Shown piece by piece: positions 17,221-26,428 of a stretch of DNA of 64,000 bases. Source of the stretch: Polyangiaceae bacterium (lineage in GTDB: Bacteria > Myxococcota_A > Polyangia > Polyangiales > Polyangiaceae); contig JABTUA010000003.1 in assembly GCA_015075635.1 (NCBI GenBank), forward strand, positions 2,170,001 to 2,234,000. Direction: 5' to 3'. How positions within the stretch are numbered: the first letter of the stretch is position 1; each line of letters begins with the position of its first letter. The translations under genes and the position numbers were made by a program. The notes under the pieces were generated by a model that worked only from the letters and a program-made list of their open reading frames with translations, ran no database searches and was not told where the DNA came from.

Positions 17221-18065
17221 GCGTCCCCTCCGACGACCCCCGCGAGGAGCTGCGCGCGCTGACCCAAGCGCTCCGGGCTCACGCCGAGTGGCAAGCGGTC
17301 ACCGGTGCCACGGGCCTGCCGGCGGCGACCCCGGAGCTCGACGCCGAGCGACGGCCGCCGGACCCGGGCCCGGTCGTACCCTCGCTCGCACCCGAGCTCG
17401 GAGCTCCTGCGCCCGCCTCCGAGCCTCGGCGGCAGCCGTCGGCAGCCGCGGTCGCGCTGCCGGCACCGGTCACGGATCCCGCCGAGCGCAAGCGGCAGCT
17501 CGAGCTGATCGCTTCGGAGGTGCGCGAGTGCGTCGCTTGCGGCTTGCACAGCGCGCGCACGCAGACCGTGTTCGCGCGGGGTACGGGCAGTGCGGGCCTC
17601 TGCTTCGTGGGAGAGGGGCCGGGCGCCGACGAGGACGCGCAGGGTGAGCCCTTCGTCGGCGCGGCGGGGCAGCTGCTCGACAAAATGATCGAAGCGATGG
17701 GGTTGTCGCGAGACGAGGTCTACGTGGCCAACATCGTCAAGTGTCGGCCCCCGAAGAACCGCAAGCCCGAGCCGGACGAGATGGCGCAGTGTCTGCCGTA
17801 CCTCGAACGCCAGCTCGCCATCTTGAGCCCGGAGGTGATCGTGGCGCTCGGCGCGACGGCCGTGCAGGGACTGCTCGGCACCAGCGAGGGCATCACGCGC
17901 CTGCGCGGCAAGTGGAAGCTCTACAAGGGCCGCATCGCGGTCATGCCCACGTTCCACCCGGCCTACCTCCTGCGCACGCCTTCGGCGAAGCGCGAGGTGT
18001 GGGCCGACCTGCAAGCGGTGCTACGCCAGATGGGGCGACAGCCTCCGCCGCCGAAGAAGGCGTGA
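17217..18065 (+). CDS. family 4 uracil-DNA glycosylase with iron-sulfur cluster
   Basis: A 282-residue enzyme that excises uracil from DNA. Iron-sulfur ligands are visible: Cys105 and Cys108 in ECVACGL, Cys in VKCRPPKN and Cys in QCLPYLE. The active-site motifs GEGPGADED (motif A region) and HPAYLLR (motif B) are present. The first 85 residues are a Pro/Ala-rich, likely disordered extension, common in this family in high-GC bacteria. The start is a TTG at 17217 that overlaps the trxB stop (TTGA). No alternative start gives a better fit. Confidence 0.92.
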   Translation: MSVPSDDPREELRALTQALRAHAEWQAVTGATGLPAATPELDAERRPPDPGPVVPSLAPELGAPAPASEPRRQPSAAAVALPAPVTDPAERKRQLELIASEVRECVACGLHSARTQTVFARGTGSAGLCFVGEGPGADEDAQGEPFVGAAGQLLDKMIEAMGLSRDEVYVANIVKCRPPKNRKPEPDEMAQCLPYLERQLAILSPEVIVALGATAVQGLLGTSEGITRLRGKWKLYKGRIAVMPTFHPAYLLRTPSAKREVWADLQAVLRQMGRQPPPPKKA

Positions 18066-18066
18066 G

Positions 18067-18537
18067 TTGGCGTCGCTCGTCGAGCGCCTCCCGGGCAAGA
18101 CGCTGGGCCGCGTGGTCCGAGCCGTCCTCGTCGTGATCGGCCTCGCGCCCCTCGCAACGCCCTTTCTCGAACAGCTCCCGCTGCTGCGCTACCTGGCGAT
18201 CCCCTTCAACGCCTGGTTCGAGTTTCAGTGCCACCGCGAGCTCGGGCGCTCCTTCGAGATTCTCGGGCACACGCTCCCGGTGTGCTCGCGCTGCTTCGGC
18301 ATCTACGCCGGCCTGGGCCTGGGCGCGCTGGTCCTGCGCCCGCGCCTGGACGTGTGGCCGCTGCGCATCTGGGTCGGCGTGGCGGCCGTCGCGATGATCC
18401 TGGACGTCGTCACGGAGAACCTGGGCATGCGCCCGCCCTCCGGCTGGGTCCGCTTCGTGACCGGGACGTTGCTCGCCTACCCGGTCGGCGCGGCGCTGGT
18501 GCTCACCGCGCGCGGCGACGCCGACGCTACGTCTTGA
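18067..18537 (+). CDS. DUF2085-type membrane protein
   Basis: A 156-residue integral membrane protein with three or four hydrophobic helices. The family signature is clear: FQCHRELGRSFEILGH followed by PVCSRCFGIYAGLG. The conserved Cys/His set suggests metal or redox chemistry in the membrane, but the function is unknown. The start is a TTG one base after the glycosylase stop, supported by the positively charged first helix. The last 11 bases overlap the convergent metallophosphoesterase gene. Confidence 0.82.
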   Translation: MASLVERLPGKTLGRVVRAVLVVIGLAPLATPFLEQLPLLRYLAIPFNAWFEFQCHRELGRSFEILGHTLPVCSRCFGIYAGLGLGALVLRPRLDVWPLRIWVGVAAVAMILDVVTENLGMRPPSGWVRFVTGTLLAYPVGAALVLTARGDADATS

Positions 18538-20275
18538 AGGTCGATGCGTCCACCAGCACGGGACGCGCGTCCGCGGCCAGCGGGTTCGGCAGACCGATGC
18601 ACCAGAAGTCGACGGCGCTGCCGTCGGCGCGCACGCGCAGCCGAAGAAAATGCTTGAAGCCCGGGTGGTCGAGGGCCGTGAAGGCCTGGGTGTGCTCGAA
18701 GCCGAGGCGAGTCAGGAGCGCCAGGTAGGCGCCGAAGACGAAAGCGCCGCCGAACACCGCCCCGAGCAAGCTGCCCGAGATCAGGAGCGTCCGCGACACG
18801 GGCAGCTCGGCCAGCGCCGCCAGCGTCCTGAGCAGCTGCGCTGCGCCCACGGGCAGGAGCGCCGTGGCGGAGCCGGCCAGCAACGCCGGCAGGAGCACTC
18901 GCGAGCCGTGACGGCGCAGCCCGCCGATCAGCGCATAGACCAGCGTCGTGACCAGCACCACGACGGCCGGCGCGACCCAGCGCGTACCGAGCCAGGTGAA
19001 CGCGGCGATGCCCAGGCCGAACGCCGGCGCGAACAACGCGAGCAGGATCAGGTGCGGCAAGAACCCGGACCGTCCGACGGCGATCTTCCAGGGGACCTGC
19101 CAGAGCAGCGCCGCGCTCTGGCGTGCGTCGGGCCACTCGACATCCGGCGTGATGCGAGCCCGCTTGTCGATGGGGGCGGGGTGCAGGAACGCGCCGCCGC
19201 CCCCGGCGATGACGTGCAGAGCCTGCCCCTGCTGGAAACGCTCGTAGTGGTGAACGTCGCCGGAGAGCAAGAACGCCGGCTTGGCCTCCGTGTCGAGGCC
19301 CAGGGCGCGGATCATCGCCGTGCCGGTGCGGCTCGGCGTTCCGAAGTGGTAGACTGGGTCCGGCAGCGCGACCCAGGGCGTGACCTGCGCGTTCTGCCCG
19401 AGCCAGCCGGTGAGGAAGCGCGTCTGTCGCCCGTCGAGGTCACGCAGCTGACGATCGACCCCGAGCAGGTGAAGCGTCGGCGTGAGCGGCAGCACGAAGT
19501 AGCTCGCGCCCTGGATGGCGGTGTAGCCCTTCAGCACCAGACTCTTCGGTTTCTCCACCTTCCCGCCGCGCAGGAACTCCTTGGCCCACTCGGCGTAGTG
19601 CTCCAGCATGCGCTGCGAGATGCCGAGCATGCTCGGGCGCGTGTCGTCGTCTTCGGCGTGGCGGCGGAACAGGCGCGCGAAGCCGTCGAGCCCGTCGTAC
19701 CAGTCGTGGTTGCCCGGAATGCCGAGCAGCACGCGGGACCGGTCGTCGTCCAGGTCGTCGAGCACTTGGTTGAAGGGCACCAGCACGCGATTGGCGATTT
19801 CGGTGGCGGTGGCCACCGGATAGGCGGTGTCGCCGCCGAAGATCAGCACGTCACCGCGCGGGCCCTCCAAGTGCTCGCCGGGGTGCTCGGGGTCCGGGAG
19901 CTCGTAGTCGCTGAACACCAGGCGCGCCATCGCGCGGCTCACCGAGACGTCGTCGCCAGTGTCCGCCAAGTAGTCGATCCAGACGTCCCGGCCCAGGGTC
20001 TCACACAGGGAAGCGCCGGTTGGCGTGGCACCGAGCGCGAGGGCCGCCCGGTCCGCCAGCGCAAACGGCGGGTCGGGCGTCATCCAGTCCCGCGAGTCGA
20101 TGTCCTCGGTGGCGATGGCGCTGGAGACGAAGTGGCGGAGGTGCCCCCAGAACGAGCGCACCCCGAACCAGACCACGCCCCGGGGGCGCTCGTGCCCGCG
20201 CACGAAGCGGGTGATCGGCCGAGCGAGCTCGAAGCGCTCAGGGCGGAGGAGGGTCTCTGCCACGCCCCTCTTCAC
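18527..20275 (-). CDS. membrane-anchored calcineurin-like metallophosphoesterase
   Basis: A 582-residue protein. The metal-binding motifs of the calcineurin fold are in order: FGGDTAYP, GIPGNHDWYDG and LSGDVHHYERF. A C-terminal part of about 200 residues has several hydrophobic helices (LILLALFAPAFGLGIAAFTW and later ones). The catalytic part is thus tethered to the membrane. The substrate is unknown. The start is taken as the GTG at 20275, which overlaps the acyl-CoA synthetase stop (GTGA). An open frame runs further upstream but its extra residues are arginine-rich overprint. Confidence 0.85.
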   Translation of the reverse strand: MKRGVAETLLRPERFELARPITRFVRGHERPRGVVWFGVRSFWGHLRHFVSSAIATEDIDSRDWMTPDPPFALADRAALALGATPTGASLCETLGRDVWIDYLADTGDDVSVSRAMARLVFSDYELPDPEHPGEHLEGPRGDVLIFGGDTAYPVATATEIANRVLVPFNQVLDDLDDDRSRVLLGIPGNHDWYDGLDGFARLFRRHAEDDDTRPSMLGISQRMLEHYAEWAKEFLRGGKVEKPKSLVLKGYTAIQGASYFVLPLTPTLHLLGVDRQLRDLDGRQTRFLTGWLGQNAQVTPWVALPDPVYHFGTPSRTGTAMIRALGLDTEAKPAFLLSGDVHHYERFQQGQALHVIAGGGGAFLHPAPIDKRARITPDVEWPDARQSAALLWQVPWKIAVGRSGFLPHLILLALFAPAFGLGIAAFTWLGTRWVAPAVVVLVTTLVYALIGGLRRHGSRVLLPALLAGSATALLPVGAAQLLRTLAALAELPVSRTLLISGSLLGAVFGGAFVFGAYLALLTRLGFEHTQAFTALDHPGFKHFLRLRVRADGSAVDFWCIGLPNPLAADARPVLVDASTFKT

Positions 20276-22119
20276 TCCGGCTTCGGGTGACTCACCGCCG
20301 AGGCGTCGTACATCAGGCGGATCTGGCTCGCGTAGCGCTCGCGGATGCGCTCGCGGCGCGGCTTGAGCGTCTCGGTCAGCTCGCCGTCGGCGACGCTGAG
20401 CTCGCGCTCCAAAATGGCGAATTTCCGCACCTGTTCGAAGCGCGACAGACGCCGGTTGACGTCGTCGACGTCGAGCTGGATCAGCGCTCTGAGCTCTGGG
20501 TCGCGGGAGAGCGACGCGGGATCGGTGCCGCGACGGTGATCCGCTGCCCAGCGCTTCACCGTGCTCATGTCCAGGGTCAAGAGCGCCACCAAGTAGCGCT
20601 CTCGGTCCCCGAGCACGACCGCCTGGCTGAGCCACGGAGACTGGCAGAGCAGACGCTCCAGGGCCTGCGGCGCCACGTTCGAGCCGCCAGCAGTCACGAT
20701 TAGGTCCTTCTTGCGATCGACGATGCTGAGGAAGCCGTCGGCGTCGAGCCTGCCGATGTCCCCGGTGTGCAACCAGCCGTCGGCGTCGATGACCTCCGCC
20801 GTCGCCTCGGGTTGTCCGAAGAAGCCGCGCATCAAGGTCGGCCCGCGGAGCAAGACTTCGCCGTCCTTCTCGACGCGGGTCTCGACGCCGTCGAGCGGCA
20901 CTCCGACCGTGCCGAAGCGATAGCGGTCGAGGCGGTTCACGTGGCTACAGCCGGAGGCTTCGGTCAGGCCGTAGCCTTCGAGCACCAGGATGCCCATGGC
21001 GTGGAACCACTCGGCCAGCTCCTTGGAGAGCGGCGCGCCCCCGCTCACCGCGAAGGCCAAGCGCCCTCCGAAGCGCTCGCGAACCTTGGAGAGCGCGATC
21101 TTGTCGGCGTAGCGCAGGCGCGCGGCCAGGAGGCCCGAAGGCGTATCGCCGCGCTGCCTGAGGCGCGAGGTCTGAAGCCCGATGCCCACGGCCCAGCGCC
21201 AGAGCCGCTCCTTCACCGCGCCCTCTGCGCCGGCATTCTCGGTCGCGACCGTGAACACCTTCTCGAACAGGCGCGGCACGGAGGCGAAGAAGGTCGGTCG
21301 CACCTCCATGAAGCTCTCGATCACCCGGTGCATGCCCTCGGCGAAGGCGGTGCGCGCACCGGCCGCGACACAGCCAAAGAGCACGATGCGCGCCAGTATG
21401 TGTGCCAACGGCAGGAACAGGAGCTGCTCGTCGCCCGGGCCCACCGCCACGGCCCGGAGCAGACCCTGCACCTCGGCCAAGAGGGCGCCGTGCGTGAGCA
21501 TCGCGCCCCGCGGCACGCCGGTCGTGCCGGAGGTGTAGACGATCGTGGCCAGGTCGTCCGGGCCCAGCGCCGCACGCCGCTCGTCGAAGCGCCGGCTCGG
21601 CTCGGTCTCGCTCCCGAGCGCGGTGGCGTCGCGCAGGGCGTCGAGCCAGCGGCGCACCGGCAGCGGCGCCGCACTCTTGCGTTCGATGGGCTCGAAGGGG
21701 GCGGCCGTATCGAGCACCACCACGCCCTCGAGCGTGACGTTCGTCAGGGCCGCCCGGGAGAGCGCTTCGAGCCCGGCGGCGGTTTCGACGAATGCGCGCC
21801 GGGCTCCGCTGTTCTCGAGAATCAGCGCGATCTGCTCGGCGGTCGCCGTCGGGTACACGGGGACCGTGACGGCGCCGGCTCCCAGGACGCCGAAGTCGAT
21901 GATGCCCCACTCTTCGCGCGTGCTCGACATGAGGAGCACGCGATCCCCTCTCTGGACGCCGCTCTCGATCAGGCTGATGGAGAGCGCTCGGCTCGCGTCT
22001 CGCCACTCGCGCCAGCTCTCACCGCTCCAGCGCCCGGCCTTCTTGCTCCTGAGCGCTAGGGCATCGCCGCTCTCTGCCGCGCGATGCTCGAGCAGGTCTT
22101 GCAGGTGTCTGGCGGCCAT
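20272..22119 (-). CDS. long-chain acyl-CoA synthetase (AMP-forming)
   Basis: This 615-residue adenylate-forming enzyme activates fatty acids to acyl-CoA. It has the P-loop motif YTSGTTGVPRGAMLTH, the A5 motif EGYGLTEASG and the A8 motif GWLHTGDIGRLDADGFL followed by RKKDLIVTAGG. It resembles the FAA1/FadD15-type enzymes of about 600 residues. The genes upstream are envelope proteins, so it may serve membrane lipid synthesis or repair rather than beta-oxidation; that is inference. The downstream metallophosphoesterase is translationally coupled. Confidence 0.92.
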   Translation of the reverse strand: MAARHLQDLLEHRAAESGDALALRSKKAGRWSGESWREWRDASRALSISLIESGVQRGDRVLLMSSTREEWGIIDFGVLGAGAVTVPVYPTATAEQIALILENSGARRAFVETAAGLEALSRAALTNVTLEGVVVLDTAAPFEPIERKSAAPLPVRRWLDALRDATALGSETEPSRRFDERRAALGPDDLATIVYTSGTTGVPRGAMLTHGALLAEVQGLLRAVAVGPGDEQLLFLPLAHILARIVLFGCVAAGARTAFAEGMHRVIESFMEVRPTFFASVPRLFEKVFTVATENAGAEGAVKERLWRWAVGIGLQTSRLRQRGDTPSGLLAARLRYADKIALSKVRERFGGRLAFAVSGGAPLSKELAEWFHAMGILVLEGYGLTEASGCSHVNRLDRYRFGTVGVPLDGVETRVEKDGEVLLRGPTLMRGFFGQPEATAEVIDADGWLHTGDIGRLDADGFLSIVDRKKDLIVTAGGSNVAPQALERLLCQSPWLSQAVVLGDRERYLVALLTLDMSTVKRWAADHRRGTDPASLSRDPELRALIQLDVDDVNRRLSRFEQVRKFAILERELSVADGELTETLKPRRERIRERYASQIRLMYDASAVSHPKPE

Positions 22120-22129
22120 GCCCGCCGGT

Positions 22130-23878
22130 TCACAGCCCGAAGACGTAACCCAGGCTCGGCTCGATGACCTGACCGCTGGTCGGCAGCATCTGCATGATGT
22201 TCAGGTTGAGCTGGAATCCGCTGTTCGGGCTCAACGCGTAGACGATGCCGCCGTTCAGGCCGACGAAGCTCTGGCCGAGCTTCTTGAAAGCGTCGAGGTT
22301 GCGGGCCTGCCCCTGGGCGTTGGGCTGGTTCTGCATGCACTGGGCGTAGCTCGGGTTCGTGGACGGGTTCTTGCAGTCGCGGATCGTCACGGGGAGCTTG
22401 GCGTCCACTTGGGCCACGCCGCCGCCGGCGCCGATGTACGGCCGGAGGCCCTTCTTGGCGAAGACGTCCTTGCCGAGCCAATACTGGACGCGGAGCTCGC
22501 CGTGCCATGGCAAGAACTTCACGTTCTTGTCCTTGCCCGCAGCGGGGCCCCCGTTGAAGGCGAAGCCGGCGCGAGCGCCCAGCGTGATGTTGGTTCCGAG
22601 CACGCGGTCGAAGGAGACCAGCAAGCGCGCAGTGGCGGGCGCCATGCCGGTGCTGATCTTGTTGGCGACGCCGGGCTGCGGGTCGTCGCTGTACTGATTC
22701 TCCGTGCCCTCCTCGAAGCAGGCGAAGCCCTCGTCGGCCTGGCTGGTCTTCGAGCACACGTCGTCACCGCCCACGATGGCCAGGTCGTAGGCCGCGTGGA
22801 AGCCGAGCCAGTTCTTCTTGAACGGCCCGCTCGGCCCGCTCGAGTCGCACTTGCCGCCGGAGCACTTGGCGCCGCTCGGGCAGTCGGCATCGAGGTCGCA
22901 GGTCTGCCCCTGCTCGCAGGTGCCGTTCGTGCAGGACAGGCCCGACTGGCACTCGTCCGAGGAGGCGCAGCTCGAGCCCCAGCCCTTGGTACCGCCGCCG
23001 CCCTTCTTGCAACCGGGGAAGTCGGGGGGGCACTCTTCCTGCTCCGCGCAGCGCGCCGGCGGATCCTTGTCTGGGAAAGCGGGCGCGTCCTGATCGGTCT
23101 GCGCGACTACGGCGAGCTCGACCGGCTTGCCCTTGCTGCCGTAGGTGTCGACGGTCTCACCCGAGGCGTCCTGCGCGCGGATGTAGAAGCGGAGGGTGCC
23201 CGCGAGCTGCGTGGCGGAGCAGGGGATCTCCGCCTGGAAAGCGTCGCCCTTCTTGCTCATCTTGAGCGTCTTCCACTGGTCGCCGCCGAACTCCTTGTAC
23301 TTGACCTCGGCCTTGGTGGCCTCCTCCTCGGTCGTACAAGAAATGGGGATGGCGCGCCGGGTCTGCACCTCGGTGATCTTCGGCTCGCACTCCATCTCGC
23401 CGACGGCGCCTTCGCCCTTGGGAGGCTTCTTGCCACCCTCGCCGCCTTCGCCCTTGCCAGCCTCGCCGCCGCTGCCGCCCGTCCCCGCCGCCGCGCCGCC
23501 GCCTTGCACCTCGGTGAAGGCCTTCTTCGTCTCGGGAGTGGCGAGCGCTTCGTCCAGCGTGACCTTGGCGTCTGCGGCGACCGCCTTCTGGAAAGCCTCC
23601 TTGGCGCCCTTCAGGTCGTTCTTGCCGCTGCCGCGCACGATGCCGACGTACATCCAGGCCTTGGCGATGACCGCTGGGCTGCACTTGTCGCCGCAGGCGT
23701 TGATGGTGCCCGTCAGCGTGGCCTCGGCCTTGTCGAACTCCGTTGCCAGGTAGTGGGTGTTGATCGCCTCGTCGATCTTCTTCGTCGCTGCCGCGTCCCG
23801 CGGTGCCGCGGAGGCGGTGGCTGCGGCGAACGCCACGAGGGCTGCGGTGAGGAGCTTCAGGAGCGGTCGGCGATACAC
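22130..23878 (-). CDS. exported TPR-like / Cys-rich / beta-barrel protein
   Basis: About 582 residues. The start is taken as the GTG at 23878 because GGAGAG lies about ten bases before it and a signal peptide begins there (YRRPLLKLLTAALVAFAAATASA). An ATG 21 codons upstream would add a charged, unlikely extension. The mature N-terminal part is helical with a tetratricopeptide-like look. Then come a Gly-rich linker, a beta domain and a Cys-rich module (CAEQEECPPDFPGC, then CDLDADCPSGAKCSGGKC) like the small disulfide repeats of myxobacterial surface proteins. The last 200 residues look like an OmpA-type beta-barrel ending in GYVFGL. It lies between the OmpA lipoprotein and the acyl-CoA synthetase, which are encoded in the same direction. 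The function is unknown. Confidence 0.75.
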   Translation of the reverse strand: MYRRPLLKLLTAALVAFAAATASAAPRDAAATKKIDEAINTHYLATEFDKAEATLTGTINACGDKCSPAVIAKAWMYVGIVRGSGKNDLKGAKEAFQKAVAADAKVTLDEALATPETKKAFTEVQGGGAAAGTGGSGGEAGKGEGGEGGKKPPKGEGAVGEMECEPKITEVQTRRAIPISCTTEEEATKAEVKYKEFGGDQWKTLKMSKKGDAFQAEIPCSATQLAGTLRFYIRAQDASGETVDTYGSKGKPVELAVVAQTDQDAPAFPDKDPPARCAEQEECPPDFPGCKKGGGGTKGWGSSCASSDECQSGLSCTNGTCEQGQTCDLDADCPSGAKCSGGKCDSSGPSGPFKKNWLGFHAAYDLAIVGGDDVCSKTSQADEGFACFEEGTENQYSDDPQPGVANKISTGMAPATARLLVSFDRVLGTNITLGARAGFAFNGGPAAGKDKNVKFLPWHGELRVQYWLGKDVFAKKGLRPYIGAGGGVAQVDAKLPVTIRDCKNPSTNPSYAQCMQNQPNAQGQARNLDAFKKLGQSFVGLNGGIVYALSPNSGFQLNLNIMQMLPTSGQVIEPSLGYVFGL

Positions 23879-23975
23879 GGGGCTGTTCTCTCCGTAAGGG
23901 TGGTCGTGGGTCGTTCGAAGCTTTCGGCCGTCGGGGGCCACCCCCGGAGGTTCGCCGACGCCCCGATCAGCTCAA

Positions 23976-25118
23976 TCAATTCCCCTGGGTCTTCGGGCAG
24001 CCTTCCTTGGCTCCCTCGGTGCGTACGAACTGAACGCGGCGGTTCAGCGCCATGTTCTGCTCGGAGTTGTTCGGGACCAGGGGGCGCTCGAAGCCGTAGC
24101 CGTGCGAAGTCAGGCGGCTGGCCGGGGTGCCGTGCGACACCAGGTACTTCATGACGCTCGCCGCGCGCTTGTCGCTCAGGGTCTTGTTGTACTTCGCGCT
24201 GCCACGGTTGTCGGTGTGACCTTGGACCTCGATCTTGATGTCGGGGTTCTTGTTCAGCACGTCGACGACGGCATCGAGGACTCCGAAGCTCTCCTTGCGG
24301 ATCACGGCCTTGTTGTACTCGAAGTGGATCTGCTGGGTGATCTTCACCTCGCAGTCCGTGACGACCACCAACGCCGGTTTCGCCGGGCAGCCGAGCGGCT
24401 CCTGAGTCGCCGAGCCGATCTCGTTCGGGCACTGGTCTTTCAGATCGAGGACGGTGTCCTTGTCGTTGTCCGGATCCGGGCAGCCGTCCTCGTCCTCGTA
24501 GCCGTCGGGATCCTCCGGCTCGTTGGGGCACTTGTCCTTAGCGTCGAGGATGCCGTCGAGGTCGTTGTCCACATCCGGGCAGCCGTCGTCGTCGAGGTAC
24601 TGGTCCTTGTCCTCTGGCTCGAGCACGCAGGAGTCGATGGAGTCCGTCAGCCCGTCGCCGTCCGTGTCCGGATCGTCGGGGCAGCCGTCTTCGTCCTTGA
24701 ATCCGTTGAAATTCTCTGGCTCGTCCGGGCAGGCATCCTCCGGATCGAGGAAGCCGTCGCCGTCGCGGTCACCCGGCGCGGGCTTGGGCTTCGCCTTCAT
24801 CTCGACGAAGCCGCGTTCCGCGCAATACTGCGGCGGCGAGAGGAACACCGCCGCGTGGGCGTTCGGCTCGGCGATCCACAGGTGCCGCTTGGCGTTGGAG
24901 ATGAAGCCCTGATCGAGCTCCATGGCGGCGAACTTCAGGTGGCTCTGCGCCGTCGCCAGCTCGCGCGGAGCACAGCGGACGGCGCCGTTGCGCTCCGCCT
25001 GTTCGGCGACCTTGCTCAAGCCCTCGATTTGTCCGCGGAGCTTCGGTCCGTTGGCGCAGGCCGCGAACGAGAGCGCCGGCACCAAGACGACGAGCGCCCA
25101 GGCGAGAACGCGCTTCAT
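23976..25118 (-). CDS. OmpA-family lipoprotein with TSP3 calcium-binding repeats
   Basis: A 380-residue outer-membrane lipoprotein that links the membrane to peptidoglycan. The signal peptide ends in a lipobox-like ALSFAACANG. A helical region is followed by five or more thrombospondin type 3 repeats (DRDGDGFLDPEDACPDEPEN and similar) that bind calcium. The OmpA C-terminal domain has the peptidoglycan motif GHTDNRGSAKYNKTLSDKRA. It starts inside the last bases of the DUF4398 gene (ATGA overlap) and ends 97 bases before the next gene. Confidence 0.92.
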   Translation of the reverse strand: MKRVLAWALVVLVPALSFAACANGPKLRGQIEGLSKVAEQAERNGAVRCAPRELATAQSHLKFAAMELDQGFISNAKRHLWIAEPNAHAAVFLSPPQYCAERGFVEMKAKPKPAPGDRDGDGFLDPEDACPDEPENFNGFKDEDGCPDDPDTDGDGLTDSIDSCVLEPEDKDQYLDDDGCPDVDNDLDGILDAKDKCPNEPEDPDGYEDEDGCPDPDNDKDTVLDLKDQCPNEIGSATQEPLGCPAKPALVVVTDCEVKITQQIHFEYNKAVIRKESFGVLDAVVDVLNKNPDIKIEVQGHTDNRGSAKYNKTLSDKRAASVMKYLVSHGTPASRLTSHGYGFERPLVPNNSEQNMALNRRVQFVRTEGAKEGCPKTQGN

Positions 25119-25462
25119 CGGCCACCTCCGCGGTGCGCGTCGCGCGACAGGCGGACGGCTTTGTCCGCGTACTCTTCTGCGATCTCGGCGAGGTTGGATG
25201 CGTCGCTGTAGTCCGCCGACGCCGCTTCCTCCTGCGCCTTCTCCAGGTGCTGCTGGGCGTAGAAGTACTCGTACGGCGCGAGCTTCTCCGCGCCGAGCTC
25301 GCGCGCTTCTTCGAGTCGGCTCGCCGCGGAGTTCGCCTGGAACACGTAGAGCGTGTGCCCGCAGCCGCCGAGCGCGAAGCCGAGCCCCATCACCGTGAGC
25401 GCGAATGGAACACGAAGGATCCCTCGCGCGCTGCCCCGACCGAAGCTCAGTTCCCTGGTCAT
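25115..25462 (-). CDS. DUF4398-type lipoprotein
   Basis: A 115-residue protein with a hydrophobic leader and lipobox (GLGFALGGCG), then helical sequence (YEYFYAQQHLEKAQEEAASA) typical of the DUF4398 family found beside OmpA-type proteins. Its stop overlaps the OmpA ATG by four bases. It probably works with the OmpA lipoprotein in envelope anchoring. The promoter candidate at 25502-25531 would start the operon. Confidence 0.85.
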   Translation of the reverse strand: MTRELSFGRGSARGILRVPFALTVMGLGFALGGCGHTLYVFQANSAASRLEEARELGAEKLAPYEYFYAQQHLEKAQEEAASADYSDASNLAEIAEEYADKAVRLSRDAHRGGGR

Positions 25463-25501
25463 CCGTTGCCCTCGGCTCGACAGCCGAAATTCGCTACGGG
25501 G

Positions 25502-25531
25502 ACGCTACCAACCGACGGATTCCCCCGTCAA
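25502..25531 (-). promoter_or_regulatory. candidate sigma70-type promoter of the DUF4398-ompA operon
   Basis: Read on the minus strand: TTGACG (25531-25526), an 18-base spacer, then TAGCGT (25507-25502). Transcription would begin about 30 bases before the DUF4398 start codon. The spacing and the TAG-start of the -10 box match the nuo promoter candidate. The rest of the 296-base spacer between this gene and lexA shows nothing else. Confidence 0.5.
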
Positions 25532-25758
25532 TAAGCCCCTGCGTCCGAGCCTCGATCGCGCTGCCTCGCGCTGATTGCCGAAACCTTCCAGCTGCCCCTC
25601 GCGGTACGGCAATTGCCGTCTCCCGGCGGGGGAGCGGGCGTGCGCGAGCCCAGGATGCCCTCGCCGCGACGCAGGCGCTCCCGCGCGGAGAAACGGGCCA
25701 GCCGAAGTGGGCGGACGGGGCGCCGACCGAGCCGAGCCGACCCGGCTCCGGCCCGGTC

Positions 25759-26397
25759 TCAGATCTTACGAAACACGCCGATGACCTTGCCGAGCAGCAT
25801 GGTCGGCTTGAAATCGCTGGCGCGGACCAGAATCGGAGCCATCTGGGCGTTCGCGGGCTGGAAGCGGACGTAGTCGCGCTCCGGGTAGTAGTACTTCACC
25901 GTGGCTTCGTCGCCGATGAGCGCGACCACGATCTCTCCCCGGTCGGCCGTGGCCTGCTTCTTCACGAAGATGTAGTCGCCGCTGAAGATGCCCGCGTCGA
26001 TCATGCTGTCGCCGGCCACTTTCAGGCCGAAAACGTCCTTTCCGCCGCGCACCAGCATCTTGTCGATGCGCACGTTGTCGATGACGTTCTCCTCGGCCAA
26101 GAGCGGGGCGCCCGCAGCGACCCGGCCGACGACGGGGACATCCACCATGTCGTCGGAGGCAGACGGCACGCTCTTGAGCTTCGGGTCCTCGACCAGCTTG
26201 AGCGCCCGGCTCTTCATGTCCTCGCGGCGCAAGTATCCCTTGCGCTCGAGGGCACGGAGGTGATCGTTGACCCCGTTGGTCGACTTGATCCCCATGTGCT
26301 CCCCGATCTCGCGGAGGGTCGGCGGATATCCGCGCTCGTTGATCGAGTGGCGGATGAAGGCCAACGTCTGCTCTTGGCGCTTCGTGAGTCCTTGCAT
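25759..26397 (-). CDS. lexA: LexA repressor
   Basis: A 212-residue SOS repressor-protease. The winged helix-turn-helix is at residues 1-65 (GYPPTLREIGEHMGIKST). The self-cleavage site is Ala95-Gly96 (RVAAGAPLL). The catalytic dyad is Ser131 (AGDSMIDAGIF) and Lys168 (EATVKYY). All parts are present, so RecA-stimulated cleavage is expected. A candidate SOS box lies 15 bases upstream of the ATG, implying autoregulation. No imuB or dnaE2 gene is adjacent. Confidence 0.96.
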   Translation of the reverse strand: MQGLTKRQEQTLAFIRHSINERGYPPTLREIGEHMGIKSTNGVNDHLRALERKGYLRREDMKSRALKLVEDPKLKSVPSASDDMVDVPVVGRVAAGAPLLAEENVIDNVRIDKMLVRGGKDVFGLKVAGDSMIDAGIFSGDYIFVKKQATADRGEIVVALIGDEATVKYYYPERDYVRFQPANAQMAPILVRASDFKPTMLLGKVIGVFRKI

Positions 26398-26411
26398 GAT
26401 GAGCCAAGGCT

Positions 26412-26428
26412 ACTGAACGGCCGTGCGG
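26412..26428 (-). promoter_or_regulatory. candidate LexA-binding site upstream of lexA
   Basis: On the minus strand the 17 bases CCGCACGGCCGTTCAGT match 14 of 17 positions of the motif I recall for Myxococcus xanthus LexA (CTRHAMRYBYGTTCAGS), including the whole GTTCAG half. The site is 15 bases before the lexA ATG, a typical autoregulatory position. The motif is from memory and needs checking. Confidence 0.5.

Noticed and set aside
20276..20635. N-terminal extension of the metallophosphoesterase
   Set aside because: The frame is open upstream, but it overprints the acyl-CoA synthetase gene with Arg/Pro-rich residues; the GTG at 20275 gives a coupled start.
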